DNA of 64,000 nt from Acidovorax carolinensis. GTDB lineage: Bacteria > Pseudomonadota > Gammaproteobacteria > Burkholderiales > Burkholderiaceae_C. Below are positions 1 to 8,691 of the stretch, piece by piece. The translations under genes and the position numbers were made by a program. The DNA lies in the NCBI RefSeq assembly GCF_002157145.1, contig NZ_CP021361.1:1054001-1118000 (forward strand), written 5' to 3'. Below the pieces are notes generated by a model. It made no database searches and was not told the origin of the DNA. It saw only the letters and a list, made by a program, of their open reading frames with translations. How positions within the stretch are numbered: the stretch's first letter is position 1; every line of letters begins with the position of its first letter.

Positions 1-208
1 GCAGCAGCACGTTCTTCCACTCCTGCACCTGCACCTTGAACTCGTTGAGCACGCTCGACGCCAGTCTTTCATGCTCGAAGCTCTGGGCCACGGTGGTTTC
101 GTAGGTTTGCAGCGCCTGGTTGAGCCGGCTGATGCCGAACAGGGCCGCTGCGAACAGGAGCAGCAATGACACGGTAAAGGCGAGGGGTAGCTTCAGACTG
201 AGCTTCAC
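1..208 (-). CDS. Methyl-accepting chemotaxis protein, N-terminal part only
   Basis: The reverse strand opens with a GTG at 208-206 and encodes an N-terminal signal-anchor (MKLSLKLPLAF, then a run of Leu/Phe/Ala) followed by a soluble helix containing VQEWKNVLL. That motif is common in the periplasmic helical-bundle sensor of betaproteobacterial chemoreceptors. The rest of the protein, with the HAMP and signalling domains, lies beyond the left edge. It would sit in the inner membrane and signal through CheW/CheA. Ligand unknown. The start is chosen because the hydrophobic segment follows it directly. Confidence 0.75.
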   Translation of the reverse strand, partial: MKLSLKLPLAFTVSLLLLFAAALFGISRLNQALQTYETTVAQSFEHERLASSVLNEFKVQVQEWKNVLL

Positions 209-472
209 GGGGATTCCTTGTTGGGTTCCGCAAACCACTGCAGTGGCAGGGAAAGTGACCGGGCCAGTCGTCTTGATCAGTCGGCCTGCGGTTGCGCTGC
301 GCCGGAGCGACTTGCGTAGTCACTATGGAGGCGAATATGAGTTTTTGTACTCGTCTTCAGCACCGCATCGGTGTGGCGCTCAGTTCGGTACAAAGGGGCG
401 AAATTGTATCAAATTGAACGCCGTTGTCGCGCTTGACGCCAGCGCGGTGGCAGATTGGCTCCGCACCTTCAA
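209..472. other. Intergenic stretch, no gene seen
   Basis: Between the chemoreceptor start and the terminator of the CoA-transferase gene I see no convincing coding sequence on either strand. The part next to 208 must carry the chemoreceptor leader and promoter, but I could not assign boxes confidently. Confidence 0.5.
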
Positions 473-510
473 GCAAAACAGCCTTGCCGACAAGTGGCAA
501 GGCTGTTCAC
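473..510 (-). terminator. Rho-independent terminator of the CoA-transferase gene
   Basis: A perfect 12-bp inverted repeat (477-488 and 496-507, arms AACAGCCTTGCC / GGCAAGGCTGTT) with a 7-nt loop lies about 30 bases past the stop codon of the leftward gene. Read on the minus strand the stem is followed by TTTTGCTT. Form and position fit an intrinsic terminator. Confidence 0.8.
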
Positions 511-538
511 GGAGCGAGGCGTTGGGCTGGCGTTTTGG

Positions 539-1804
539 TTACAACACCCCGCTGGCCCGCAGCGCCGCAATGCGCGCCGCATCCAGCCCCAGTTCGCGCA
601 GCACCTCGTCGGTGTGCTGGCCCAGCGCGGGCGGCGCATTGCGCAGCACGGGCGGATTGGCCGACAGGCGCAGCGGGCTGGCCACGCCGGTGATCTGCGC
701 CACGCCGTCGCCGGCCTCGCCGTCCTTCCAGCGCGGCAGCGTCACGGCCAGGCCGCGGGCCTTCACCTGCGCATCGTCAAATGCCTGGGCGATGTTGTTG
801 ACGGGGCCGCAGGGCACGGCCTTGTCTTCGAGCAACGCGATCCACGCGGCCGTAGTGCGTGTGCGCGTGACGGCCTCCATGGCGGGGATGAGTTCAGTGC
901 GGTTTTGCACGCGCAGCGTGTTGGTGGCAAAGCGGGGGTCCGCGGCCCACTGGGGCTGGTCGGCCGCCGCGCAAAAGCGCTGGAACTGGCCGTCGTTGCC
1001 AATGGCCAGCAGCATGTTGCCATCTTGCGTGGGAAAGTCCTGGTAGGGCGCCAGGCTCGGGTGGCTGTTGCCCATGCGGCCGGGCGCCTCGCCCGTGGCC
1101 AGGAAGCCCGAGGCCTGGTTGGCCAGCACGGCCATGCCCACGTCCAGCAGGGCCATGTCGATGTGCTGGCCCTGGCCCGTGCCGCTCACGGCGTTGTCGC
1201 GCACATGCAGCGCGGCCAGGATGGCGTTGCTGGCATAAATGCCGGTGAACAGGTCGATCACCGCCACGCCCACGCGCAGCGGGCCGCCGCCGGGTTCGCT
1301 GTCGGCCCGGCCGGTGATGCTCATCATGCCGGTCATGGCCTGCACCATGAGGTCGTAGCCCGCGCGCTCGGCATACGGCCCGCTTTGCCCGAAGCCGGTG
1401 ACCGAGCAGTAGATGAGGCGCGGGTTCAGTGCGCGCAGGCTCTCGTGGTCAAGGCCATATTGTTGGAGGCCGCCGACCTTGAAGTTCTCGACCACGATGT
1501 CGGCCTGCAGGGCCATCTGGCGGATGAGCGCCTGGCCCTCGGGTGTGGCCATGTCGATGGTGACTGAGCGCTTGTTGCGGTTGCAGGCCGTGAAGTAGCT
1601 GGCTTGGTTGGTGTTGTTGCCGTCGGAGTCCTTTAGGAAGGGCGGGCCCCACTGGCGCGTGTCGTCACCCAGGCCGGGGCGTTCGACCTTGACCACATCG
1701 GCCCCCAGGTCGGCCAGCATCTGGGTGCACCAGGGGCCGGCGAGCACGCGGGAGAGGTCGAGCACCTTGATGCCTGCAAGGGCGCCTGCGTTGGATGTGG
1801 TCAT
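539..1804 (-). CDS. CaiB/BaiF (family III) CoA-transferase
   Basis: The 421-residue protein begins MTTSNAGALAGIKVLDLSRV and has the family III hallmarks: LDLSRVLAGPW near the N-terminus, GADVVKVE, NRNKRSVTIDM, and GYDLMVQAMTGMMSITG, which carries the Asp expected to form the acyl-enzyme anhydride. The length matches the family. These enzymes move CoA between carboxylic acids in the cytoplasm. It lies downstream of gcdH on the same strand, about 200 bases away, so a role in glutarate activation (as in lysine/tryptophan breakdown) is a reasonable inference. A longer reading frame extends 41 codons upstream, but that part overlaps a typical intergenic repeat and lacks family sequence, so I start at 1804. 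Confidence 0.88.
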   Translation of the reverse strand: MTTSNAGALAGIKVLDLSRVLAGPWCTQMLADLGADVVKVERPGLGDDTRQWGPPFLKDSDGNNTNQASYFTACNRNKRSVTIDMATPEGQALIRQMALQADIVVENFKVGGLQQYGLDHESLRALNPRLIYCSVTGFGQSGPYAERAGYDLMVQAMTGMMSITGRADSEPGGGPLRVGVAVIDLFTGIYASNAILAALHVRDNAVSGTGQGQHIDMALLDVGMAVLANQASGFLATGEAPGRMGNSHPSLAPYQDFPTQDGNMLLAIGNDGQFQRFCAAADQPQWAADPRFATNTLRVQNRTELIPAMEAVTRTRTTAAWIALLEDKAVPCGPVNNIAQAFDDAQVKARGLAVTLPRWKDGEAGDGVAQITGVASPLRLSANPPVLRNAPPALGQHTDEVLRELGLDAARIAALRASGVL

Positions 1805-1810
1805 GGAGTG

Positions 1811-1867
1811 AATGCTATTAATTGAGTAGCTACTCGCGCTTTGCCAGAAAGCGCTAGAGGCCAAAAA
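1811..1867. repeat. Comamonadaceae-type intergenic repeat (upstream of CoA-transferase)
   Basis: The segment contains GAGTAGCTACTC and GCGCTTTGCCAGAAAGCGC, two adjacent palindromes. I recognise this as an element scattered in front of genes in Acidovorax and relatives. It sits directly upstream of the CoA-transferase start. Identification is from memory of the pattern; a genome-wide count would confirm it. Confidence 0.55.
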
Positions 1868-1946
1868 CCTGCGGAATGGGCATGAGGGGTGAGGCGGGCG
1901 TGTCTCCAGGCCAGGGACGCCGAGCAAGGGCCGCCCCGCAGCGAGG

Positions 1947-2008
1947 GCGTCGTCCCCCTTCCCGGCGAAGCCGAGAGAAGGGGGAAGGCGCGCAGCGCCT
2001 CAGGGGGA
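1947..2008. repeat. Palindromic intergenic repeat between gcdH and CoA-transferase gene
   Basis: Two stems lie in tandem: CCCCCTTC...GAAGGGGG around a GGCGAAGCC-type loop, and GGCGCGCAGCGCC. It begins right after the gcdH stop codon on the minus strand. The sequence resembles a common REP-like element of Comamonadaceae and may stabilise or terminate the gcdH transcript. Confidence 0.55.
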
Positions 2009-2010
2009 TG

Positions 2011-3204
2011 TCACGAAAACGCAGCAATGCCCGTCTGTGCGCGGCCCAGAATCAGCGCGTGCACATCGTGCGTGCCTTCGTAGGTGTTGACCACTTCCAG
2101 GTTCACCAGGTGGCGTGCCACGCCGAATTCGTCGCTGATGCCGTTGCCGCCCATCATGTCGCGGGCCATGCGGGCAATGTCCAGCGACTTGCCGCAGTTA
2201 TTGCGCTTGATCAGCGAGGTGATCTCCACCACGTTCTGGTGCTCGTCCTTCATGCGGCCCACGCGCAGCGCGGCTTGCAGGCCCAGGGTGATTTCGGTCT
2301 GCATGTCGGCCAGCTTTTTCTGGATGAGCTGGTTGGCGGCCAGGGGCCGGCCAAACTGCTTGCGGTCCAGCGTGTACTGGCGCGCGGTGTGCCAGCAGAA
2401 CTCGGCCGCACCCAGGGCGCCCCAGGCAATGCCGAAGCGTGCGCTGTTCAGGCAGGTGAAGGGGCCCTTCAAGCCCTGCACTTCAGGGAAGGCGTTTTCT
2501 TCGGGCACGAACACGTCGTCCATGACGATTTCGCCGGTGACCGAGGCACGCAGGCCCACCTTGCCGTGGATGGCGGGGGCGGTGAGGCCCTTCATGCCCT
2601 TGTCCAGAATGAAGCCGCGGATGGGGCCGACGGTGCCGCCTTCGCTCACCTCTTTGGCCCAGACCACGAACACGTCGGCCACGGGGCTGTTGGTGATCCA
2701 CATCTTGCTGCCCTTGAGCTTGTAGCCGCCGGCCGTTTTGTAGGCACGGGTGGCCATACTGCCGGGGTCGGAGCCGTGGTCGGGCTCGGTCAGGCCGAAG
2801 CAGCCGATGAATTCACCCGTGGCCAGCTTGGGCAGGTATTTCTGTTTTTGTGCTTCGGTGCCGAATTCGTTGATGGGCACCATCACCAGCGAGCTTTGCA
2901 CGCTGGCCATGGAACGGTAGCCCGAGTCCACACGCTCGATCTCGCGCGCCACCAGGCCGTAGCTCACATAGTTCAGGCCGGCGCCGCCGTATTGCGTGGG
3001 GATGGTGGGGCCCAGCAGGCCCAGCTCGCCCATCTCGCGGAAGATGGTGGTGTCCATCTTCTCGTGGCGGAAGGCTTCCAGCACGCGGGGGGCCAGCTTG
3101 TCCTGGCAATAGGCGGCGGCCGCGTCGCGGATGGCGCGCTCGTCATCGGTCAGTTGCTGGTCGAGCAGGAAGGGGTCATCCCATTGGAAAGCGGCTTGGG
3201 CCAT
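2011..3204 (-). CDS. gcdH: Glutaryl-CoA dehydrogenase
   Basis: This 397-residue acyl-CoA dehydrogenase carries the GCDH signatures: [15 protein letters not shown] and [18 protein letters not shown] in the central FAD-binding part, and [19 protein letters not shown] at the C-terminus, whose Glu is the catalytic base. The enzyme oxidatively decarboxylates glutaryl-CoA to crotonyl-CoA in lysine, tryptophan and benzoyl-CoA breakdown, passing electrons to ETF. The neighbouring CoA-transferase (same strand) and divergent LysR gene match the arrangement seen around gcdH in other Burkholderiales. The start ATG at 3204-3202 begins [18 protein letters not shown], the usual N-terminus. Confidence 0.95.
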   Translation of the reverse strand: MAQAAFQWDDPFLLDQQLTDDERAIRDAAAAYCQDKLAPRVLEAFRHEKMDTTIFREMGELGLLGPTIPTQYGGAGLNYVSYGLVAREIERVDSGYRSMASVQSSLVMVPINEFGTEAQKQKYLPKLATGEFIGCFGLTEPDHGSDPGSMATRAYKTAGGYKLKGSKMWITNSPVADVFVVWAKEVSEGGTVGPIRGFILDKGMKGLTAPAIHGKVGLRASVTGEIVMDDVFVPEENAFPEVQGLKGPFTCLNSARFGIAWGALGAAEFCWHTARQYTLDRKQFGRPLAANQLIQKKLADMQTEITLGLQAALRVGRMKDEHQNVVEITSLIKRNNCGKSLDIARMARDMMGGNGISDEFGVARHLVNLEVVNTYEGTHDVHALILGRAQTGIAAFS

Positions 3205-3422
3205 GGTGTTGTCTCCGGTCGGTGGGTCAAGGAATCAAGGAAGGGGGCGCCGGACGTCATGCGGGGTGCGCATGGCGTTGTTGCGTGAGGGGTATCGTAG
3301 GCCTGCCGTGCAAGGCCCGCAAGCGACTTCTTTTCATCCAGAAATGCGTTTTAGGAATGTATGGAATACTCGTTGCGTGGGTTCTCCTTGAGTGGAGGGC
3401 CGGTAACGAGTTCGAGTCCAGC

Positions 3423-4360
3423 ATGCGCCGCAATATTCCATCGACCCAGGCCCTGGCCTGCTTTGAAGTCGCCGCCCGGCACGAGAGCTACACGCGCGCC
3501 GCGCAAGAGCTGTCGCTCACGCAAAGCGCGGTGTCGCGCCAGATCCAGGCGCTGGAAGAGTTTCTGGGCGTCCAGCTGTTTCGCCGCACGCGCCACGGCG
3601 TGGTGCTCACGCCGGCGGGCGCGCACTATGGCCGCCAGGTGGCGCGCTGGCTGCAGGGGCTGGAGCGCGACACGCTTGATGTGATGGCCCACCAGGGCGA
3701 GGGCGGCACGCTCACGCTGGCAGCGGTGCCCACCTTTGCCACGCGCTGGCTCATCCCGCGCCTGCCGCAGCTGGCCCAGCAGCACCCCGACATCGTGGTG
3801 CATATCGAAACCCAGACACGGCCCTTTCTGTTTGCCGACACCACGTTTGACGCCGCGCTGTATGCCGGCACGGCCGAGCAGGTGGCCAACTGGCCGGGCG
3901 TGCAGGCGCAGCTCCTCATGCACGAGGAAGTGGTGCCCGTATGCAGCCCGCGCCTGCTCGAATCCAGTGCGCCGCGAGGGCGGGGCGCGCCTACCAGCCC
4001 ATGACGGCCCAGGCGCTGACCGCGCTGCCGCTGCTGCAGCAAAGCACCCGCCCTTATGGCTGGCGGCAGTGGTTTGATGCGATGGGTGTTCATGCCCCAC
4101 ACGCGCTGGACGGCCCGCGTTACGAGCTGTTCTCCATGCTGGCCGTGGCCGCCACGCACGGCATGGGCGTGGCGCTGATCCCGCCCTTGCTCATCGAGGC
4201 CGAGCTGGCCAGTGGCGAACTGGTGGTGGCCTGCGCGCACCCCCTGCGCGGCGAGCGTGCCTACTACCTCGTCAGCCCCGCACAGGCCCAGCCCCCGGTG
4301 CTGGCGGCTTTTGCGCGGTGGCTGCTGGGCATGGCGAAGGGTGATTGGCCCGGGCCCTGA
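3423..4360 (+). pseudogene. LysR-family regulator (GcvA-like), frameshifted
   Basis: The start MRRNIPSTQALACFEVAARH leads into a clear LysR winged helix-turn-helix (YTRAAQELSLTQSAVSRQIQALEEFLGVQLFRR) and the first half of the effector domain. The frame then runs to a stop at 4004. The missing C-terminal half (YQPMTAQALTALPLLQQS through LLGMAKGD) continues in a different frame from about 3985 to 4360. The shift falls in the G/C-rich stretch GAGGGCGGGGCGCGCC near 3975-3990, so one base has probably been gained or lost there; a sequencing error is possible. Divergent from gcdH, it is the likely regulator of that unit, with the shared promoter in 3205-3422. Confidence 0.82.
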
Positions 4361-4508
4361 AACGCGCGGCCCTGGCCCGCAGCGGCCGCAGGCCCGTCAG
4401 TGCAACGGGCAGGGCCAGGTTGTGGGGGGCATGCGCTTGCGTTGCGCAGGCCATCGGTCTAACCTGTTGGCGTCAGTTGCACGCACAACGGCTACTTGGA
4501 GACCGACC

Positions 4509-4727
4509 ATGACGAACAGTTACCACGCAGCGCATTTCGACCCCACGGTGGACGAGATCGATGTTCTCAAACGGCTGGAGATGGGGGAGGTCATCACCCA
4601 GGACGGCGCGCTCAAGGAGCACCTTTCGGGGCGACTGCTGCAGTGGGGGCTCATCAGCAAGAATGCGGGCGGTGTAATGGCCATTACACCCTTGGGGCGC
4701 CAGTTGATCCGTCGCCAAAATAACTGA
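4509..4727 (+). CDS. Small hypothetical protein (72 aa)
   Basis: The ORF starts at ATG 4509, about 10 bases after a GGAGAC-type ribosome binding site, and encodes a soluble acidic-to-neutral protein (MTNSYHAAHFDPTVDEIDVL...GVMAITPLGRQLIRRQNN). The C-terminal part (LLQWGLISKNAGGVMAITPLG) resembles the wing of a small winged-helix domain, but I do not recognise the family. It is monocistronic between the LysR gene and the lipoprotein gene. Confidence 0.6.
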   Translation: MTNSYHAAHFDPTVDEIDVLKRLEMGEVITQDGALKEHLSGRLLQWGLISKNAGGVMAITPLGRQLIRRQNN

Positions 4728-4912
4728 GCTGAGCATCGCTGCCCCGGCCGCTGCAAACGCAGTTGCGCCGTTGGCCAATTCGTCCCCAGGCCTGTGGTGA
4801 TGGCGGCTGCTTGGTGGTAATCCTTTTGCGCTGGTGAGGGTATGAGCGTCCGCATGGCACAGCGCCGGGTGATGCACTTATCCTGTGCTGCCACCTCTCA
4901 CCGCAAACCCTC

Positions 4913-5791
4913 GTGCCCGCCTTGTTTCCTCTTCGCAAAGCGCTGTGTATTGCCATCCTGGCGATGGGTGTTCTGTTGTTGCAAGCCTGCAGCACCGTGC
5001 GGCTGGCCTACAACCAGGCGCCCCACCTGGCCTACTGGCAGTTAAACAGCTACCTCAACTTGTCAGAAACCCAGACTGAACGTGTGCGCGGAGAACTGGG
5101 TGACCTGCACCAATGGCATCGCGACACCATGCTGCCCTGTCATGCCGAGTTGCTGCAAAAGATGCAGCTGCAACTGCCGGCCCTCATCTCGCCAGAGCAA
5201 GCCTGCCGCATTTATGACGATGCGCGCACCCAGTTCGAAAAGGTGCTGGCCCAGGCCGAACCCGGTTTTGTGTGGCTGGCATCGCAACTGTCCGAGGCCC
5301 AGATCCGCAACCTCGAGCGCAAACAGGCCGACAGCAACGCCGACTGGAAGATGGAGTGGCTGGAGCTCACGCCCGCCAAACTGCGCGAGCAGCGCTATAA
5401 AAAGCTGCTGTCGCGTGTGGAGGGTTTCTACGGCACGCTCGAAGACCCGCAAAAGGCCGTGCTGCGCGCCAGCATTGCCCAGTCGTCTTTTGACCCGCGG
5501 CTTGCCTACGGCGAGCGTGTGCGGCGGCAAAAAGACCTGGTGCAGGTGCTTCGCAGCATCAGCGCAGACCGGGGCAACACTGCGCAATCCCGGGCGCTGC
5601 TGCAGGCCTTTGTGGCCCGCATGATGGCGTCACCCGACCCTGCTTACCAGCGTTATGCCCAGACACTGGTGGACGAAGGTTGCGAAGGCTTTGCGCGCTT
5701 GCACAACGCCATGACCCCCGGGCAGCGCCAGCGCGCGGCGCAATCGCTCAAAGGCTATGAGCAGGATTTCTTGAAACTGGCCGCGCGGTGA
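4913..5791 (+). CDS. DUF6279 family lipoprotein
   Basis: A GTG start at 4913 gives a 292-residue protein with a lipoprotein signal peptide (ILAMGVLLLQAC, lipobox LLQAC with Cys near residue 26) followed by STVRLAYNQAPHLAYWQL. That sequence and the helical, Trp- and Glu-rich remainder (SETQTERVRGELGDLHQWHR) match DUF6279 lipoproteins of Burkholderiales as I know them. It is expected to be anchored in the outer membrane. Function unknown. No partner genes adjoin it. Confidence 0.8.
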   Translation: MPALFPLRKALCIAILAMGVLLLQACSTVRLAYNQAPHLAYWQLNSYLNLSETQTERVRGELGDLHQWHRDTMLPCHAELLQKMQLQLPALISPEQACRIYDDARTQFEKVLAQAEPGFVWLASQLSEAQIRNLERKQADSNADWKMEWLELTPAKLREQRYKKLLSRVEGFYGTLEDPQKAVLRASIAQSSFDPRLAYGERVRRQKDLVQVLRSISADRGNTAQSRALLQAFVARMMASPDPAYQRYAQTLVDEGCEGFARLHNAMTPGQRQRAAQSLKGYEQDFLKLAAR

Positions 5792-5851
5792 TGGGCCGCT
5801 GCCAGCGCCGTCCTTCCGCGCTCTGCACTGCGCTGCGGGCGCATCCAACCA

Positions 5852-5965
5852 TCAGCAGAACATCAATGCCAGCAGGGCCGCGTCTTCCGTCATGTTCTGC
5901 AGGGCGTACCCCGCCAGCCGATAGGCCAGCATCGTGGCGTGGGCGATCAGGTCGTGGGCGGTCAT
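5852..5965 (-). CDS. Possible 37-aa small protein
   Basis: On the reverse strand an ATG at 5965-5963 opens a 37-codon frame (MTAHDLIAHATMLAYRLAGY, then an acidic and aliphatic tail ending MFC). The composition is plausible for a real small protein, and it sits alone between the lipoprotein gene and the tRNA remnant. I know no family for it. Confidence 0.3.
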   Translation of the reverse strand: MTAHDLIAHATMLAYRLAGYALQNMTEDAALLALMFC

Positions 5966-6014
5966 GGTGATGGTGCGGTGTGGCGCGTGCGGAAGTCACA
6001 TCGTCCCGCCCAGC

Positions 6015-6050
6015 AAAAAGGCCGATAGCTTGTGGAAGCTACCGGCCTTA
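6015..6050 (-). terminator. Terminator downstream of the tRNA-Leu 3' end
   Basis: A near-perfect stem (AAGGCCG-A-TAGCTT paired with AAGCTA-C-CGGCCTT) lies just past the CCA end of the tRNA fragment. On the minus strand it is followed by TTTTTGCTG. It is the native terminator of the tRNA gene and marks the DNA to its left as original chromosome. Confidence 0.8.
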
Positions 6051-6054
6051 TCTG

Positions 6055-6107
6055 TGGTGCCCGGGGCCGGAATCGAACCGGCACGCCTTGCGGCGGGGGA
6101 TTTTGAG
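6055..6107 (-). tRNA. 3' half of tRNA-Leu (CAA), island attachment site (partial)
   Basis: On the minus strand this 53-base segment runs from the anticodon loop (CTCAAAATC) through the variable arm, the T arm (GGTTCGATTCC) and the acceptor strand to the encoded CCA. Beyond 6107 the sequence no longer matches a tRNA: the 5' half is absent. This is what an integrated element leaves at the end distal to the reconstructed tRNA. Crossover in the anticodon loop is typical of P4-type integrases, and such an integrase starts 180 bases away. An intact copy should exist at the other end of the island, outside the window. Confidence 0.85.
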
Positions 6108-6285
6108 CGCTGACTTTTCCTATACGCTGACATCAGTCAGGGCACGATGCAGTGCTCTCAGCTCGGTTCCCTCGAAGGGGCGGTAGCGCTGATCATACCT
6201 TGGCCTAGTACCGCATTCGACCTGCTTGACTTTTGCCCGGCTCCTAGCTGGCTCCTGCGTTCAGGTCGCAACCCAAGGAGATCAG

Positions 6286-7644
6286 ATGGCCAAAATTAAG
6301 CTTACCAAGACTATCGTAGACGCTGCCAAGGCTGGCGCGCAAGATATTGAACTGCGTGACACGCTGGTGCCCGGCTTTCTTTGCAAGGTGACGCCGACCG
6401 GGCGTAAGGTGTTCATGGTCCAGTACCGGACGAATGCTGGCGAACGTCGTAAGCCGGCAATCGGGCAGTTCGGAGAACTGACCGTCGAGCAGGCACGATC
6501 ACTTGCACAGGACCTGCTTGCGGAGGTGCGGCATGGAAAAGACCCGAGTTCGCTCAAAGCGGCAGCGCGGCAAGCCCCCACCGTGAAAGAGCTGTGTACC
6601 CGTTTCATCGAGGACTACTCGAAAGCACACAACAAGCCAAGCACGGTTGAGGGCAACCTCAAATACATCTCGCTGCATATTGCGCCTGCCTTGGGCGGCA
6701 TAAAGGTGCCGGATGTTACCCGTCAAGACATTGTTGCGCTGATGAAAAAACGGGAAAAGGCGCCCACTGGTGCCAATCGCGTGCTCGCCTGCCTGCGCAA
6801 GATGTTCAATATGGCCGAGATATGGGGGTATCGGCCAGATGGCTCTAACCCATGCAAACATGTTCAGAAGTATCCGGAGAAGGGCAAAACCAGGCTTATC
6901 ACCGACGTGCAGTTGTCTAAGTTGTACGCATACCTGGATCAAGCCGACGCGGAAGGCCTGGAGCATCCGACTCTGACCCTTGCGATCCGGTTGCAGTTTG
7001 AGTGTGCCGCGCGCATGTCCGAAATACTGACGCTTCGCTGGGAGTGGGTCGATTTCCAGAATCGACGGATTGTCTGGCCTGACAGCAAGACCGGGGGCAT
7101 CTCCAAGCCTATGAGCGAGGAGGCTGTGCGCCTGCTGACGAACGCACCGCGCTTCGGAGAGTCCCCGTTTGTCTGCCCGGCGATCTTCAAGCCTTCGCGC
7201 CCGCTGCCGAAGCACACCTACTACCAAGGCTGGAAGCGCATTCTCGACCGTGCCGGTGTTCCGCACATCGGAACCCACGGTATCCGGCATCGGGCGGCAA
7301 CCGATATCGCCAATTCCGGGGTGCCGGTAAAGGTCGGGATGGCGCTAACCGCGCACAAGACGGTCACGATGTTCATGCGCTATGTGCATACGGAAGACGA
7401 CCCGGTGCGTAACGCCGCCGATCTGGTTGCGGCCAGACGCAAAGGTTTGGTGGAGGAGGGGCGAACTGCCGCGACAGTGTCCGCACCGTCTTCCGGCGTT
7501 ATTGAGGTTCAGGCAGCAGCTGGCGTTGGATCGAAAACGTCAGCGGGGGCCTATCGTCCGTTTCGCCATCGGCTCACTGGGGAGCGGGCAGTGCCGCCTG
7601 GGACGAAGCGCACAGAGGCCCAGGCAGGCACAGGGGGAGCTTGA
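6286..7644 (+). CDS. Tyrosine-type site-specific integrase (P4-like, DUF4102)
   Basis: The 452-residue protein starts at ATG 6286 behind AAGGAG. Residues 1-90 form the DUF4102 arm-binding domain (DTLVPGFLCKVTPTGRKVF), 100-190 the SAM-like core-binding domain, and 205-390 the catalytic domain. The visible catalytic residues are Arg243 (AARMSEIL), His331-x-x-Arg334 (HGIRH), His357 and Tyr366 (FMRYVH). It would recombine the tRNA-Leu site at 6055-6107. The C-terminal 70 residues past the domain are low-complexity and longer than usual. A start at 6226 is possible but lacks a ribosome binding site. Confidence 0.93.
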   Translation: MAKIKLTKTIVDAAKAGAQDIELRDTLVPGFLCKVTPTGRKVFMVQYRTNAGERRKPAIGQFGELTVEQARSLAQDLLAEVRHGKDPSSLKAAARQAPTVKELCTRFIEDYSKAHNKPSTVEGNLKYISLHIAPALGGIKVPDVTRQDIVALMKKREKAPTGANRVLACLRKMFNMAEIWGYRPDGSNPCKHVQKYPEKGKTRLITDVQLSKLYAYLDQADAEGLEHPTLTLAIRLQFECAARMSEILTLRWEWVDFQNRRIVWPDSKTGGISKPMSEEAVRLLTNAPRFGESPFVCPAIFKPSRPLPKHTYYQGWKRILDRAGVPHIGTHGIRHRAATDIANSGVPVKVGMALTAHKTVTMFMRYVHTEDDPVRNAADLVAARRKGLVEEGRTAATVSAPSSGVIEVQAAAGVGSKTSAGAYRPFRHRLTGERAVPPGTKRTEAQAGTGGA

Positions 7645-7710
7645 AATGCTTTGCCCAATCACGCAAGGTGCCTGGCAAGGTGTCTCCATTCGCGGGCGGA
7701 CACATTCAGG

Positions 7711-7740
7711 TTGCCCGATCTATTCCCGAACGGATATAAT
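7711..7740 (+). promoter_or_regulatory. Sigma-70-like promoter of higBA
   Basis: TTGCCC (7711-7716), an 18-base spacer and a consensus TATAAT (7735-7740) lie directly before the toxin start at 7743. Transcription would begin at or just inside the start codon, so the message would be leaderless or nearly so, or a later start is used. Confidence 0.5.
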
Positions 7741-7742
7741 TT

Positions 7743-8102
7743 ATGACTGAAAAGAGGCGACCATTGTTCTGGGAAGGCTCCTCGAAGAAGGATTTTAAAG
7801 AGTTCCCCATTCCAGCCCAGAAGGATATGGGTGTTGCGTTATTTGTGGTGCAGTTGGGTCGCATGCCAGATTCCTCAAAGCCCTGGAAAGGGCTGGGGTC
7901 AGGTGTGTACGAACTGGTGGAAGACCATCGGGGCGATACTTTTCGTGCGGTCTACACTGTGCGGGTAGGGGATGCGGTTCATGTGCTGCATGCGTTTCAG
8001 AAGAAGTCCAAATCCGGTATTGCGACGCCGCAGCCGGATGTGGACCTGGTTGAAAAACGGTTGAAGGCAGTTCTTGCCCGGTACGGGCTCAGTGGGAGAT
8101 GA
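7743..8102 (+). CDS. higB: HigB-like toxin (Gp49/RelE superfamily)
   Basis: The 119-residue protein has the Gp49 (DUF891) HigB pattern: FWEGSSKKDFKEFP at the N-terminus, LGSGVYELVEDHRGDTFRAVYTV in the centre, and HAFQKKSKSGIATPQPDVDLVEKRLK at the C-terminus. Members are ribosome-dependent mRNA interferases. It overlaps or abuts the antitoxin gene at its stop codon, the usual higBA order with the toxin first. A type II module next to an integrase fits island maintenance. Confidence 0.9.
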   Translation: MTEKRRPLFWEGSSKKDFKEFPIPAQKDMGVALFVVQLGRMPDSSKPWKGLGSGVYELVEDHRGDTFRAVYTVRVGDAVHVLHAFQKKSKSGIATPQPDVDLVEKRLKAVLARYGLSGR

Positions 8103-8104
8103 CG

Positions 8105-8425
8105 ATGCGAACCAAAGACAGCCACAAGGGCACGGACAACGTTTTAACTGATCTCGGGTTTGACGACGCGGAGGAGTTGTCGGCGAAGGCCGTACTTGCC
8201 GTGAAGCTCAATGAAATCATCGAAAAACGGGGCTTGAGCCAGACCCAGGCGGCGGGCATCACCGGCATGACGCAGCCCAAGGTGTCACAAGTGCGTCAGT
8301 ACAAACTCCAGAATATCTCGCTCGAACGCCTGATGCAGGCGCTCGTGTCGCTTGATCAGCAGGTGGAGATCGTCGTTCGTCCTGCTCGCCGCGCACATGG
8401 CGCAGGCATAACGGTGGCGGCTTGA
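8105..8425 (+). CDS. higA: HigA-like antitoxin (XRE family)
   Basis: The 106-residue protein has a helix-turn-helix of the XRE/Cro type (EKRGLSQTQAAGITGMTQPKVSQVRQYKLQNISLERLMQAL, residues about 40-80). It would bind and neutralise the toxin and autoregulate the operon. I prefer ATG 8105 because GGGAG at 8094-8098 is correctly spaced; ATG 8099, which overlaps the toxin stop, is the alternative. Confidence 0.88.
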   Translation: MRTKDSHKGTDNVLTDLGFDDAEELSAKAVLAVKLNEIIEKRGLSQTQAAGITGMTQPKVSQVRQYKLQNISLERLMQALVSLDQQVEIVVRPARRAHGAGITVAA

Positions 8426-8691
8426 TGTTCAGGCGTAAAAAAACGCCAGGCGTGGCGGTGCGATGAAGTTCGCTTACGAAGACTTGAGCGACGACCAGTT
8501 TGAGAAGCTGGTCGTATTCTTGTGCCAGCGCCTGCTTGGCATCTCTGTGCAGGGGTTCGCCAAGGGGCCGGATGGCGGACGCGATGCTAAGTTCGTCGGC
8601 ACGGCTGAACTCCATCCGAGCAAGGCGGCCCCCTGGGTTGGTACGATCATTGTTCAGGCCAAGCACACCAACGGCTACAACCGGAATTTTT

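Noticed and set aside
1876..3288. A 470-residue open frame on the plus strand antisense to gcdH
   Set aside because: His/Ala/Gly-rich composition with no family features; it is the high-GC shadow of the well-conserved gcdH on the opposite strand.
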